In this document: in pieces, positions 35,850 to 48,460 of the stretch | Layout of the letters: each line of letters opens with the position of its first letter | Position numbering within the stretch: position 1 is the stretch's first letter | Source of the DNA: Pholis gunnellus | Lineage: Eukaryota; Chordata; Actinopteri; Perciformes; Pholidae | Direction: 5' to 3' | NCBI GenBank assembly: GCA_910591455.2 | Contig: OU342804.1 | Location: 20,238,484-20,302,483, forward strand | Length of the DNA stretch: 64,000 nt | Notes under the pieces: model-generated | Seen by the model: the letters and a program-made list of their open reading frames with translations, nothing else | Database searches by the model: none | What the model was told of the DNA's origin: nothing | Translations under genes and position numbers: made by a program

Positions 35850-35980
35850 CTACAGTTGTAAGTGTGGTTGCTGTGAATGCTCCTCCTGAAGAAGCCCTTG
35901 CAGCCATCACAGCTGCATGCACTACAATGTTTACCTGTGGATCTGTCTACACCTATAGAACACTGGAGTTCTACCTCCAT
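35850..35980 (-). pseudogene. hnf4b: HNF4-like exon 2: first zinc finger, P-box intact
   Basis: Minus-strand translation reads LQCSIGVDRSTGKH and then SCDGCKGFFRRSIHSNHTYN, ending CR with the Arg split at AG/GTGAGA. The CDGCKGFFRRS P-box with Asp and RRS is HNF4-specific among receptors (RXR and COUP-TF have CEGCK). The second zinc ligand of the CxxC pair is lost (CSIGVD against CAICGD), and the Tyr-Gly after GKH became Cys-Ser. The donor is intact. The upstream limit is uncertain. Confidence 0.9.
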
Positions 35981-37097
35981 CAGGCCGTGACAGTGATGAG
36001 GTGAGTGCTCACACTAGTCAGTCTGTCAATTAAAAGATACTATTCTCGAAAAAAAGACAATGAAAATGCCTGTGAAAAAAGTTTGCGCCGGAGACAAGTG
36101 ATAGTCATTAGCATTGTAAGGGAGTAGGATTCTCTATGACCTTTAAGACATTGCCGCCTTTTATTTGGTTGCTAATGAATAAGTAAATACCGCTGAGTCT
36201 GATCTAATAAGCTCCAAAAGCATCTGAGACAGATCACATAGCTGAGAGAACATCAGCTTTGTTAGGAGTAGACAGGCACCTTGACAGAGACGATCATTCA
36301 TGATCCCTTTCATCAACGAAGGCACATAATGAATATGGTTCCACCTTTGCGAACAGAAATAACCTTGCACATGGACAGAACTTTGCAGCAAGGTGTTGAT
36401 TTGAATTTACGGCCCCTTGGGAGTCAGCTGGGCACTGTTTCACAGGTCTGGCAGGGGCAGTAGTGAGGATAATAAAAGCAGGGTTATAGGTAGAGATATC
36501 ACTGCTCTATGTGGCTGCCAGTGCCATGGGCCACGGAAGAGCACGGCTACTTATTACTCAAGAGGAGGAGGAAACTCCCCATTTAATTAAAACAGTTAGA
36601 GGTCAGCGGCAAGCCAAAGTCCACTACTCTCCTCTGGCTAATTTTTCATTGGGCACTCTGTTTGAATTCGTTCTCCTTCCATGTTGCTCTAAATTGCAAC
36701 CTGCCAGTGTTTGATTGCTGCAAGATTGTCTCTCTTAAAAGCACTGACCGTCAAATACACATTCATGGTGCAGTGTTCCTGCGCTGATGCTCGTACTGTA
36801 CAGACCCCAGGCTATAATGTATGTAAATTGCATATTTAGTTTGGGGAGATGAAGCAGCTAGGGATTACAATTTAACAAGGAAAATGCTTTCTGTGGTCAA
36901 AGATCAGTTAGATTGAATTAAGAGATTAGAATACATTTGCCTTGCAGTTATCTGGATTTGAAGAGCAGCCTGTTGGTAAAGCTTCTTCATTTTAAGTGGC
37001 AGGGAAAGGGGCCTGATTCAACTCAACTGAGCCCTAATTATAATGATGACAGAGGATAAGATTATGAGGGAAATCTGATCAGAATATAATGTAGCCA
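35981..37097. other. non-coding, possible regulatory sequence
   Basis: Upstream of the HNF4-like DNA-binding exon. The stretch 36120-36720 is repeat-free and compositionally even, and could be a conserved non-coding element. No HNF4 first exon was recognised. Confidence 0.35.
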
Positions 37098-37190
37098 ACT
37101 GAAACGATTAGTTGAAGGACAAAAAAATAATCCGCAACTATTTCGATCATTGATTTATTATTGGAATTATTTCTGAAGCAAGAAGTTCAG
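37098..37190 (+). repeat. teleost 'gaaacgattag ... aatcgcaactatttcgat' repeat fragment
   Basis: It contains gaaacgattagttg, aataatccgcaactatttcg and atcattgatttatt in the order of a very abundant fish repeat normally rich in attaatcg motifs. Confidence 0.7.
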
Positions 37191-38798
37191 AGACGGGTAA
37201 ACAAAACTCACCGTGAAGAGCAAAAACAACTGTGAGAAAGACATGTGACTTACATGTTACAATATATTCATGACTAGTTCATTTTATTAGGGAGACAAGT
37301 CCAAAGGCTGCATGCTGGGATATCTTATTGAATTTGAGCTGCAAATTCTTATCCCGGACAATCAATATGGCACAGAGGATTGATATAGCACAAACAATCA
37401 CAGTAGGAGACTCTTGTTAAGAGTACGGACGGTGCCTGATTACCTTACCTCAAGTTTTTGGGAAAAGTGATATTGTACAATGCCATCGCAGGGAGTGAAG
37501 TGACATTTGCTTACAGTGTATAGCTGATTTTTTTACAATCTCCGTGCTGATAAAAAGTATTTTACTTTCATGATGGAGAGGTACTTGACTCTATTTTCAC
37601 CTTTGCCCTTAAGTAGCATACCATAATATCTTTAGTGTTATTGATCAGCACTGGAGTCCTACTACATGCTTACATGGATTCAAGTGAATCTATCCTTTTT
37701 TGAGTCAGATAACACAAGTATTCTGTCTGTTCAATCACTACTTTAACTCCAGGAGAGTCTTTATGACTTATCAAACTATGGGCTCTGCATTCTTTGATAT
37801 GCCATGTTAACTTGGACAAATGCCGTACAGAAAACAAAGATAACTCACCACGGTGCATTCATTATTATTAATATTCATTGAAAACCTGAATAAGTATTCA
37901 TTTTTTTTGTGGCGAAGAGAGCACATTGTAGTCAGGTTTAAGGAAAAATGTCATGATGCAAATTTACAAGTTTATTTTCTGTGTAATAATCTAGTGTTGC
38001 ACAATCAGTTTTAAAAAAAATAATTTTATCAACATTTTGTTTATTAAAATGACCAATTAAATATCGCAGAGGCCATCATGACTTCAAATAGAAAGGCTAT
38101 ACGGTAGTTCATTCTGTTCTAGGTCTTTGGAATATGAGATATTGGGACAGAGTTTTGAAAAAGTGAAAGACAGGGATAAAGGTGATCGTGGTCATACATT
38201 TTTTCATTTTTTACAAATTATAACAAATTATATGTCAGACCACATATGAGCTTTCCCAGCACTGATATCCATCATACTTTGGTGTAATAGGATTTCCTGG
38301 GTGAGTAGCACTCCTTCCTTGAATGTCACGCTAGGCCGCAGGTCAGACCTCCCCTGGCAGTGGCTCGCACACTCAAGCTTTGTTTAGGTGATTGATGGAT
38401 CATCAAAACCTCAAAGAGGCATGATGACTGCAGTATATTGGCTTCTGTGCTCTGTGAGATTATATCAGGAAAGGGTTAAAAATTACACATGAATATTGAT
38501 TGTCTGGCTTGTAGATCTAAAATCATCACCTTCAAAATAAAATATGTATTTTATGCCCTTATGCCATGAACTATACACTATAACTATAAACTACAAATGT
38601 TTTCAGCTCTTAAACAATTAATTCATCCCTTTTAATGCTTAACAATTTGTTTTAATTGAATATCATATAAATCAATTACAACAAAAACTGTTGCTGTTAA
38701 TTCCGTCCATCTGTTTTAATCGATTCCCGGTGGATGAGGAAACCAGTCATACGGATGAACGTCATTAAGGACAGATGACAAAACAGGATTTATTTTGT

Positions 38799-38812
38799 CC
38801 ACTAGGGGGAGA
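38799..38812 (+). promoter_or_regulatory. CTCF-like core motif
   Basis: CCACTAGGGGGAGA matches the CTCF core CCACTAGGGGGCG at all but the final positions. A single motif without conservation or binding data is weak evidence. Confidence 0.3.
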
Positions 38813-40121
38813 GAGAGTACAACATATCTGGCCAAACCGGCCTCACTTTGAATCTATGCAAGAGGCAAAGCTGAGTAAAGCACTGCATCACAAAGGTAGT
38901 TATAAAACACTTTCATAGGTATAATGTCCTTGATATTTATTTGTGTGTTTATAAACAGCATTGGCTTTTTGCCTATATACTATACTTCAAAACCAAAAGT
39001 GTCAGCATCCACACATCTTTTTGTTTGAAATGAACATAAATATTTTTTACGTAATATTCATTGATGCGTTTTGAATCAATCAAACATATTACAGATGTAA
39101 TACCATGCACATGATTCTTTATCCTAAATGAAAATGTGTTAGTTTGTTACATTTCATAGCATACCTGCATTCGGGTAAGAATACATCTCCTAGAAACCCT
39201 CCTTTTGATTTGTTTGACTCAAGTTACATAATGTAGACTTGTGATTGACTTTTATACATGTATATAAAATGAATAAGATGTATTTTCTATACTTGAAATA
39301 AAAAAAGCTAACCACATTTAAGATTACACTTATTCATCTACACTCTGAACTACACTGCCTACTAGCTAAATTACATTTTAATTTTGTTTTACATATTAAA
39401 AAATGAAACATTAAAGCTTGCAATGTGTGTAAACAGCAAAGTTAGCCGTCTTGCATTCATCACAGAATGTGGTTTTCAAAGATAGAAGTATAGGTGCACG
39501 AAATGACCAGGACATTTATAAACTGAGCAAAATCCTTTGTCTAGTAATCTATCACACATCAGGAGAAAAAGAATTCAGTATCTTCTCGGGCCGTTTCCCC
39601 TGCCTTGACATACTGTCTGCCTGGCAATCTCTGGGCTCTGACCAGCTCCAAGTGTGACCCTCGCTCACATAAATAATTTATGCTTTTCCAGAATTACAAT
39701 AGAAATGAAAGACAGTAAAGCTGCATGACAGATGCAGGTTAGAAAACAGTAAATAAATGGAAATATCTGCTCTTTAGATAAGAGCATTTTCTGTGGCGCA
39801 TCTCACCAGTCTAAACAAAGTCTGACACATTTGTCTCAGTGAATTTGATTAATAAAGTTAGATCTAAAATATCCACCTCAATACCTATGCAATGATAAAC
39901 CCTCAAAGATTGATTTGATGTACAGTACAAAAAAATGAAGCCTTTGGAGTTTCATTCAAAAATGGGGGGGATAGTAAAACAAAGCAGCAAAAATTGGTCA
40001 TAAAAGCATGGTAAGCGCATGATTTAGTGGGGCGATAAAGAGTGGAAAGGTGGCCATTCATCATGGAGGCTAGCTCACCAGGAGAGGGCCTGTCACGGAC
40101 ACCACCAGGTCTGGGAGGCAT

Positions 40122-40124
<3 letters not shown>

Positions 40125-40152
<28 letters not shown>
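40125..40152 (+). repeat. (GA)14 microsatellite
   Basis: Perfect 28-nt GA run. Confidence 0.97.
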
Positions 40153-40155
<3 letters not shown>

Positions 40156-41379
40156 AGCAACCTGTTTATTCCAATGTCTTTTCCAGATGGACACATACAG
40201 TACAGAGCTCAGATGTGTGACGAGTGCTTTGTCTTTGCCGCTCTGCAACTCCATTGTCACAGAAGCGATGAGGGACGGATGTTGTTAACTGCAAAGTGGA
40301 GGTCTTAAGAAGGCTTGGAGCTACAGAACCAGATGATGGAAACGGAGGAAGCTTTATAGTGGTAACTTCAGATTACTATGTAACAATACTGGGGAATATA
40401 ATGGCAACACTGATCCTCATCAATGAATTGCAAAAGTCTCTTGAAAAGGACCAACATTTGGCTTGCCAACTATGAAACAACAAAGAACAAAAAAAAACAA
40501 TAAGACGAAACAAAATAATTTATTGACAATAAACCCATCTACTTTATTATCATTGAAACAGATACATCTTGGCAACTTAACAGTGCTTTACACGAGATTG
40601 GGAGCATTTCGATTGCCTCTCAAAGAGCTTTTAACATGGCGACAGTTGGGCCTGCCGTTTTCAGGCTTATGAGGGCAGTGCAGAGCGGCGGCCTTGAGCT
40701 AGCCAGTGGGGCAAACTCACATGCACGAACATTAACCAAAAGCATGCACAACCTACCCGCAAATGTCAACAGAGCAGGGAGAAGCTCGTATTACAACAAA
40801 CACGGGAAGAGTGACTTCATTCTATCCTCAAGTAGACATTACTCCACTATATCTTTACATTGAAAATAGTTGTTTGCTGCTATATCCCATCTATTGCACA
40901 TATAAAGCTCCATGAAGTATTAATACCTCCTGTCAACACTTGTGTTGCCTTACTTAGAGTGTGTATTTGCACTGGGGTAACTAATAAGAACAACAAAATC
41001 AAAACGGTGCGGTCACCATACGTAAGCATCATGTCATATGTCTGTCTTTTCACTCACATACACATCAGGGTGCCTGAGTAAATTCAAGATAAAGATGACT
41101 GATTTCATTGTTCAATGTTCTTTTTACGTCAACATTTCTTTTCTGTGGGCTAATTTCAGCTTTTAGTTTGGGTTTTCTGGTCCTAGTTTAATATAATCAT
41201 TAATATTTCGTGGGTTGCATAATAATAATTTTCCTAAATTGATCTCCTACATTTTTTTTTTTAGAATATTCTATCAGATTATTTAAGATATATCCATTAA
41301 TTTCCATAATTTGTTATGGTCATGTAGCTAGCAAAGTCTTTGCGAAATCTGAAAATATCTTCAAAACAGCGGTAAGTGT

Positions 41380-41636
41380 TGTCAAACGACCCGCGGTTTT
41401 TTTTCACGGTTTAACTTTTAACGTCACTTTCAGAAAACGGATGCCTGACGTTAACCAGATGACGCTAGCGCTCGTTATACGTCTCAACGTAGACGCTGTT
41501 CATCAATGCATATGATCCGAAGTAAACACAACACGATGTTTCAAGAGACTGCTGGCCACAAATAGGGGCTATGCTACAACTGCAACCTACCGAACCATTA
41601 GTAGCCAACAGCGAGATGACACTAATGGTCTACCAG
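41380..41636 (+). promoter_or_regulatory. CpG-dense patch ending in a strong splice donor; possible promoter/first exon
   Basis: At least 15 CpG dinucleotides fall in about 180 nt of otherwise CpG-poor DNA, with a TGACG/ACGTCA-type element. The patch is followed by CTACCAG/GTAAGC at 41637. One frame is open from about 41514 to the donor (RLLATNRGYATTATYRTISS and on) but has no start codon. It could be a first exon, or a mobile-element fragment. Confidence 0.3.
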
Positions 41637-44600
41637 GTAAGCCCAGACAGGTGAAGCGTGAAGAAAGTTAAGAATAATACTCGGCTACAGATGAGATGGG
41701 TACACACATGCTTGCTGTGCTCCTCCATAATTAAACATCTGCTCCATTATATTCATCGCACAAGATAACTGCATGTCAATGTAAAGCATGTCCTAACACA
41801 TTTTTAACATATGAATATATTCATTGACTACTGTGTTAAATTGTTTGACATGCAAATGACCAAATATAGGCTTTCTGGAGTGTGGTGAAAAACAGATAAT
41901 ATATATATAAAGGCTGTCTTTATAGTTGGCAATATAAGCAGTGAGGTAATGAAACATTGTGTACCACTTAAGTCTTGTCATCACTGTGAGGTTGCCAGGC
42001 AAACAAGTAGTGATTTCAGAAAGTCACTGCGCCCGGCCACGAAATAGTCTGGCATATAATACTTATAAAACCACACAATTTACACTTCAGTTTCAGTATG
42101 GATTAAACAAAATACACAATATATAATGTGAGACAAAGTCAGCGTAGTTTACAGTCTTTATTCTAAGAAAAGGTAACTGGCTGTTGGGTGTGGCTTCTTA
42201 TTTACAAATCTCACAAGCTTTTTGCCACTTTTTGATTGTGATGAAACGAGCTGGTGACATCAAAGCCCAGTGTTTTAGTGGTGTGGCTCCGAAAGGCAGA
42301 GCTGTTATAGTGATTATGTCCTCGCCTATTATCCTTGGTCCATGGGCTCACTATGACCGTGAGTGCTGTAGGTTAAGTTGAGATGTATGGGTTGAACTGC
42401 TCACAGAAGTTAAAGAATGGCTCAAGTGGAGAACCCCTAATTTCTGTTTCCCTTGTCAGAGTTAATAAAGCAAATCTTTGCGTGGCCTTCTCAAGATGCC
42501 TTTATATGCCACTCATCTGTTTTAAGGACCTTTTTTGGTTATGTAGAAAGGATACCCAACATCCTAAAAAGCATTGGGGCTTTGTATGTCAGGGTTAATA
42601 ATAGTTTGAAGCTGTATCTTCGCATATTTGCTGTTTCTAAATTGTCAGCGGAGAACATGTGATTAGATTACTGAACTCTGGATGAATCTTTCATTGTCTT
42701 TTCTGCTTGTAGATTCTTTTTGTTCTGTTTCTGAGGTCTGAGTGTGTCCAAAACAACAAATAAAGAAAAACATTTAGGGCAATGTGAAGAAAAACTCCTT
42801 TTCCCAAGGTACTCTGTGAGCATTTTAATTAAAACCACTTGTTCCCAAACGTGTGCTTAATGTTTCCCATTACTCATGTTTGAGGGATTACAGACCGCAC
42901 CAATGAAAGTCAAAGATTAAATGGAAAATGCAGATGTGCGAACAATGCAGCTCTTTTTATAGCTTTTTTTTACTGATATTGAGAAATGAACTGGCATTGA
43001 CAAGTTTCCTTAAGTCCACCTACAATTAGACATGACATTCTTCGTCAAAAGAAAAATCTGGAAGAGGTTTCCTGGTTGTGTGTCAGCAGGGGACCTCTTC
43101 AAGGAAGTTTAAGATTTCAAAGAAAGCATCTGATCCTTTTTCAATCACATTATCAGCACCGCCCAATAAAACCTGAAACAGACTATTACTTATCCATGTA
43201 TTTCTTATGTGATTTTGTATTTATTTTATTATAATGGGAGATGACATGATCTTCTATTGTTACCATTTGTTTTGAAACATTTTATGTTGAAACTAAATGT
43301 ACACAAAATGACACTTTGTGTTTGAGTCACCGTGATCACACAGGCAGTTGGGTGCTTCACAGCGTTTTCATATTCTCTGGTCAGTGAATAACTTTCACAT
43401 GGGATGTAACCACACTAATAATGGCCCTGTCTTCAGCTTTAATATGCTGTATCTTGTGTGCATGCATTGTGGATTGTTGGTGGACCTTTGATCCGGGGTT
43501 AGTACCCCTGAGACCCGAGCCTCCTCGTAGCTTCTTCCTAAAATGTTCTCAGCCGTCTCAGGACAGAAGAAGGCAGTCTGAATCGCCTCTGCCCCTTGCT
43601 CATCTATCTCTTAGTGCCCTCTGCTCAAATATTCTGTCCACACTTGCAGAGGGTTGATGCTCTTGAAAAGTGTGCCCTTAATAAGGCGGTGCGTGTTACT
43701 AGGTATATGTCTTTAGAAATGTCGTCCTCATTTGATCTTTCTGAGATGTTTCTTTTTTTAAACCTATACCACCTACAGTATGATTCAGCATTTCAAATGA
43801 AGTGAAGAGTATTATCCAACTAAAGCTGAAGATAAAAATACTTTTTTATGCTTGTGTTTTGCTGAGGGACTCTGGATGAAGTGAGGGATAGAAGAGCAGT
43901 TAATTTTTATACTGCATCCAGCTCCAGAGGAAGGGAAGGCAATGATCAGTAATGAGTTTGGCCGTTGGCCCAGTATGATTATTAAGAATTGCTACTGATA
44001 ACAACACACACTGTATGCATTATATCATGGCATTTGTAATCACATCTTTGCTTTCCCTGCTCTCTTTCTGTTTGTGAATTAGCACCCTGTCAGCTCTCCT
44101 GCAGATCTTCAGAGAGGGAAAGGAAGGGAGAGAAAAAAAAGAAGAGAAATGACTGCGCAAGGGTTTCAAAACCAGCTATGAAAGTAATTCTTTTTTTTGC
44201 TTTTCAAGATTCTGGCATATTTATGGGGCATTACTGTTGGAGTGGGCCATGTAATGGTATTTGCAGAAAGCACACATTGTTCACATCAAGCTAACAAAAG
44301 CTGAGGGCACAGCCATGGGATCGTGACCTCGCAGCTGAAGGGCCAAGCTGTGTGAGGCAAATGGGATCCAGCATTTGTGAGAGCTCCACACAATTATTAA
44401 TAGATCCACGTTATGAAAATAAAAAAGAAAATGTAGGAACATTACTTGTCCTAAAGCTTTGTGTTGAGCAGCCTAAGGCACCCACACAAAGCTTCACTGG
44501 AGAGGCATGATATGATGCATTTGCTTAGTCTATCAAAACACTTGCTCAGTAAAAGCAGAGGGAGAATCGACCTTAGTAAGTTGTGTCTAGGAATGATCAA

Positions 44601-47045
44601 AAATGTAACTGTGATCCCTGCTGGGCTCCTTAAAGATGTGTTACACAAGGCTGCGAATGTGGAATACTGCCTGCATCATCACATTATCTTGAATCTCATT
44701 ATCCTCAGTACTCCGTCAATAGTGTTGCAGTGTTGTTCTTCTTGCAGGATTAAGGCACATTAATACTGAGGATCAAATATTTGATCTTGGAAAAAGAAAA
44801 ACATCCTTTTAAATATCTAAAACTTAAATATTATTTAAAAAACAAAAATAAAGAAGTGTCACATTGGAATTCCAATCCGTTAAAAATATTTCATGCTTTA
44901 CAATATGTGTGTGAATGCTAAGATGGAAGGCTAGGGGCCTGTATTGTCCTGACTATAGAAGTGTAACCACTGACTCTTGGGGCTTAGTCAGTCAAATATG
45001 TGGTGTGCTTTTACTCTGCTCGGCCAAATGTGAAATAAATAAAAAGAAAGGAAAATGGCTGCTCTCTTGGCTGTACCCTTGGTCCCTTGCTCTTTGTTAA
45101 AACCATATCTCTGCTGCTCCATTGCCCCCAGCTACATTAAATCCCATTAAATTCACCTTCATTAAAGCAGTCCTCTCTACTCCTTGCAGCAGCCCTGGTG
45201 CGGGCCTCTCAAGGACAGAGCAGTAATGAGGGTGGACTGGATTTAACCTTGAAGAGTACAGGTTTTCATTTCCAAATCAATAACTTATGCTTCAAAACTG
45301 CCACTAGATCCAGGCTATAATTTTCGAGCATTAATTGTGTGGATTATGTTTCTCCAGCAGTGAGAAGGTATTTAACTTTAAGCTGCAGTGTAGATATTGT
45401 ATTTATCATTATTTTGTTTCCCTTTTTTTATAATATGAATTGACAGCTTGCACATTTTCTATATTAGGGACTTTGTGTGCCTGTAAACACTTTGCTGCAC
45501 AGATGGGATAACTTAGGGATATTGTATTTCAAAGACTTTGTCTTATAGAGTATCCGTAATTAGGCTGTACAGTGAAACCAAGCAGAGGGCAGTAGGCTGG
45601 AATTTCTACTTCTCCTAAATCCACTATTGCAGCACATTGGCATTGTTCTTGTCGAATAAAAAAAATAATAACACACGAATGATGGGCAGACAGCAGGGAC
45701 AAGAGGAAAAATGTCTTACCTTCTCTACATTTTATGGTGACATTATCTGTGGTGGGGGTGTGCTGTCATCGTCATATGATTGTATGGAAAGCATTAACTT
45801 GTCCTGCGGTGATCATTTCTGCCCGACATGTTCGTAATATGAAATATTGGATCTTTTCATAAGATGGGGAGGGCTGAGGCTGTGGTGATCACTGGAGCTT
45901 AATTTTTTTAATCAACTTCTCTCTTAAAATGAAGCTTTATTAAATTACAAAGCTCACACAGTGGGAGTAGGACACAGGCAGAGATGGCCCAGTGTAAAAA
46001 AAGAGCTTTGTGGTATAATTAAATAAAATTAATAAAAAAACTGAGCACAGACTGAGGAGAATGGGAAGGAGAGGAGCTCCGGTAGCCATTTTCATGCTCT
46101 GCTTTTCTTTCATTCTTTCTCATTAGGGTCTCAGGAAATTTACCATGTGAAATTATGAAAAGAAGAAAGGCACACAATGTCTACAAGATATTGATGGAGA
46201 GTAAATGGAGACACAATTACATTCACATTCAAATTCACAGATAGGAAATGCTCTCATTGTTGCTGCTCTGCCAATAGAAAGGTGGTCTGATTACATTTGG
46301 TTAAGCTTTGGCAGATTTGTTTGAGTTTAAAGGTCCGAGAATATAAACTACATTGTCATCATTCACAGCTGACTTAAACCAACAGCACAGTATTTTATAA
46401 TCTTACGGTTATAGTACAGTTGAGAGCAGAGTGCAGCCTCATGCAGAAACTTCTTAACTACTCCTTTATCATGTTTAAAGACTAAAGGTTGAATGGTATT
46501 TGTGACGTTCTGTTCCATTAGCTTCTCAAAGTAGATTCTTGGTAAAAGCTTCTTTCATAATTCCGTCTAAAAACATGCTGTTCTTAACACATTTGAGTTG
46601 AAATAGCTATAAGGTCCAATACAATTCTCATATCAACGGTATTAGCAAGGCTTTAATCCTTTTTGAGAGTCATTTTATCTAACCTATATCAATCAACTTT
46701 ATGTATTTTTTCTTACACAAAGCTTGATATGATGTTGCCTTTTCTCCATGTGTGTGTTTATCTAGTGTATGTATCAATTGTTATCCCAGAGTCTCTAGTT
46801 ATTGATTTAAACTTTGTACCATTTGTCATGGACCTTGATGTTATTCTTCACAAGCTTGCAGTGTGGAGGGGTATTTGTTGTTGGCATTTCCCAGAAATAA
46901 GTACCACAAGTAGGGACTCGGCTAAGTCAACAGACGACAAGAGTTAGTGAAGGGACAGAACCTAAATTAACTAAAGTTAACAATCCTTACTCCAGTCCTC
47001 CCATTGCTTTGTTAATTAACAACACTCAACCTGAGTAAACTGTAA

Positions 47046-47200
47046 GGATGCGTTCAGACCGACTTGAGGCTCTCCTTCATTTGAATAGAGCCAGTCTGTT
47101 GATGCAGCATGGATGCCATCACAGGGTTGTCTGGTTCAACTTCTGCTGCAACGCAACGTCATCCAGCAAAGTGCTGCGCGGGCCAATCAAATAGATGCAA
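47046..47200 (+). repeat. dispersed teleost repeat ('ggatgcgttcagaccgac')
   Basis: It begins tgcgttcagacc and contains ttgaatagagccagtctg, tctggttcaacttctgctgc, aacgcaacgtc and gggccaatcaaatag, the order of a common fish element that usually codes for nothing. Confidence 0.6.
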
Positions 47201-48460
47201 ACGCACATTCCTTGTAGAAACACTGTTCACGTTACAAAGTAGCTTTTTTTCTTCTGTTTATTGCATTCGTTGTGATGAAAGTTAAAATAGTTGCCACCGT
47301 TATAAGTTTACAGCAATGTAAATCCTGTATTATAAACCTTCAACTGAATCCATTAACTCCAGCTAGACTTCCAGGATCATGTTTCATTATCTCATTTGTC
47401 TCTTGAACAACATGCCTTCCGGCAAGTTGTGAGACCCGAGTGGGTCAAGAGACCTTGATGGAGCAAAAATGACTGAGATTAAAACTTAAGAAACCCAACC
47501 TCAGCACTAAAGGTTGTTTCTTCTTTTTCAACCTGCATATGTATCAGTATTGCTTTGGCGGTGTATCATAAAGAAATCTGTTTTACAACTGGCTCAAGGA
47601 ATTATTATGCCATCAAATTAGACTGCTGCACTGTCTTGAAGAAAGTTTCTTTGGAAATAAATATGTTGCTGATGTCTCAAGGAATCTTTTGGGAAGAGAT
47701 GCCAGTGGGTTGTTTTGGCCTCAACCTGACAAACATGGTAATATACTAGTTGCATTCTTGCCTTGAGAGACATGTATTTAGATTGAAGTACACCATTCAA
47801 TTAAAGTATCTCATCCTTCACTTTACAAAACTTTATTTTTGATGCTTCCTCTTATTGGTCATGCCTCACATTTCAACAATGTGGGCATAACTCTCAGTCT
47901 CTAACCATCACATTCCTTAGGGTCAAGGGAATAGTGTGCAGATCAGTACATATAGGTCAAAGGTGATCATCTTGCAAGGTTAGCATTGAAATTGAACAGC
48001 GCCTCTGTCAGCCTGTATGCAGCGAATGGCAGCAGTGATGTATTGTCATTGTTTGGACAATCTCAGGCCCCACTTTTGGCTCCTACAGTAAAATATGAGA
48101 TGAGTGTTTCCTCTCCATGCTGACAGCTTTTGTTCACGCTTCCTGACAGTAGGATTTACTATATTCTGCATTTTTTTTTTTTAAACAGTGTTTTACTAGG
48201 AGTATTTATAGTTGTCTTAATCAGAATTCACTGTAGTTGGAAAAATTCCTATCTTGCATATCGTGTTGTGGCTGATACCCTAACTTTAACACATGAGTTC
48301 CTATGCCTGTGTGGAGTTTGGCCATGATTCTAAGTTTGAATAGGTTATCTAATTTCCTTCAACACTTTAACATCATCTTCAGAGCTGGAAGAAATTGTAC
48401 AAATGTGTTGAGTGATTATTTGTCAGATACATCCTGTGTACCTGTGGTGCGACAATGCAT

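Larger units (their letters stand above)
30229..35980 (-). pseudogene. hnf4b: relic of an HNF4-type nuclear receptor gene (probable hnf4b), intron-containing
   Basis: Read from the minus strand, segments resembling HNF4 exons occur in the correct order: exon 2 (35850-35980), exon 3 (35134-35228), exon 4 (33422-33521), exons 5-6 (about 33085-33319), exon 7 (32220-32347), exon 8 (30824-31020) and exon 9 (30229-30297). HNF4 proteins are zinc-finger transcription factors binding DNA as homodimers in liver, gut and kidney. Exons 2-4 remain open, but zinc-binding cysteines are replaced. Exon 8 has an in-frame TAG and a frameshift, and exon 7 has indels. Splice phases between exons 2, 3 and 4 fit. 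Retained introns show an in-place dead gene, not a retrocopy. The choice of paralogue (hnf4b) comes from linkage to crispld2, not from sequence alone. Confidence 0.85.
37191..47045. other. intergenic, no gene firmly seen
   Basis: Ten kilobases with stops in all frames and no recognisable protein. It holds a GA microsatellite (40125-40152) and a CpG-dense patch at 41380-41640. The rest is A/T-rich unique sequence. Confidence 0.5.

Noticed and set aside
40636..40863. A 75-codon frame beginning MATVGPAVFRLMRAV that looks like a mitochondrial targeting sequence.
   Set aside because: Composition and codon pattern are unremarkable, and no splice donor or homology supports it.
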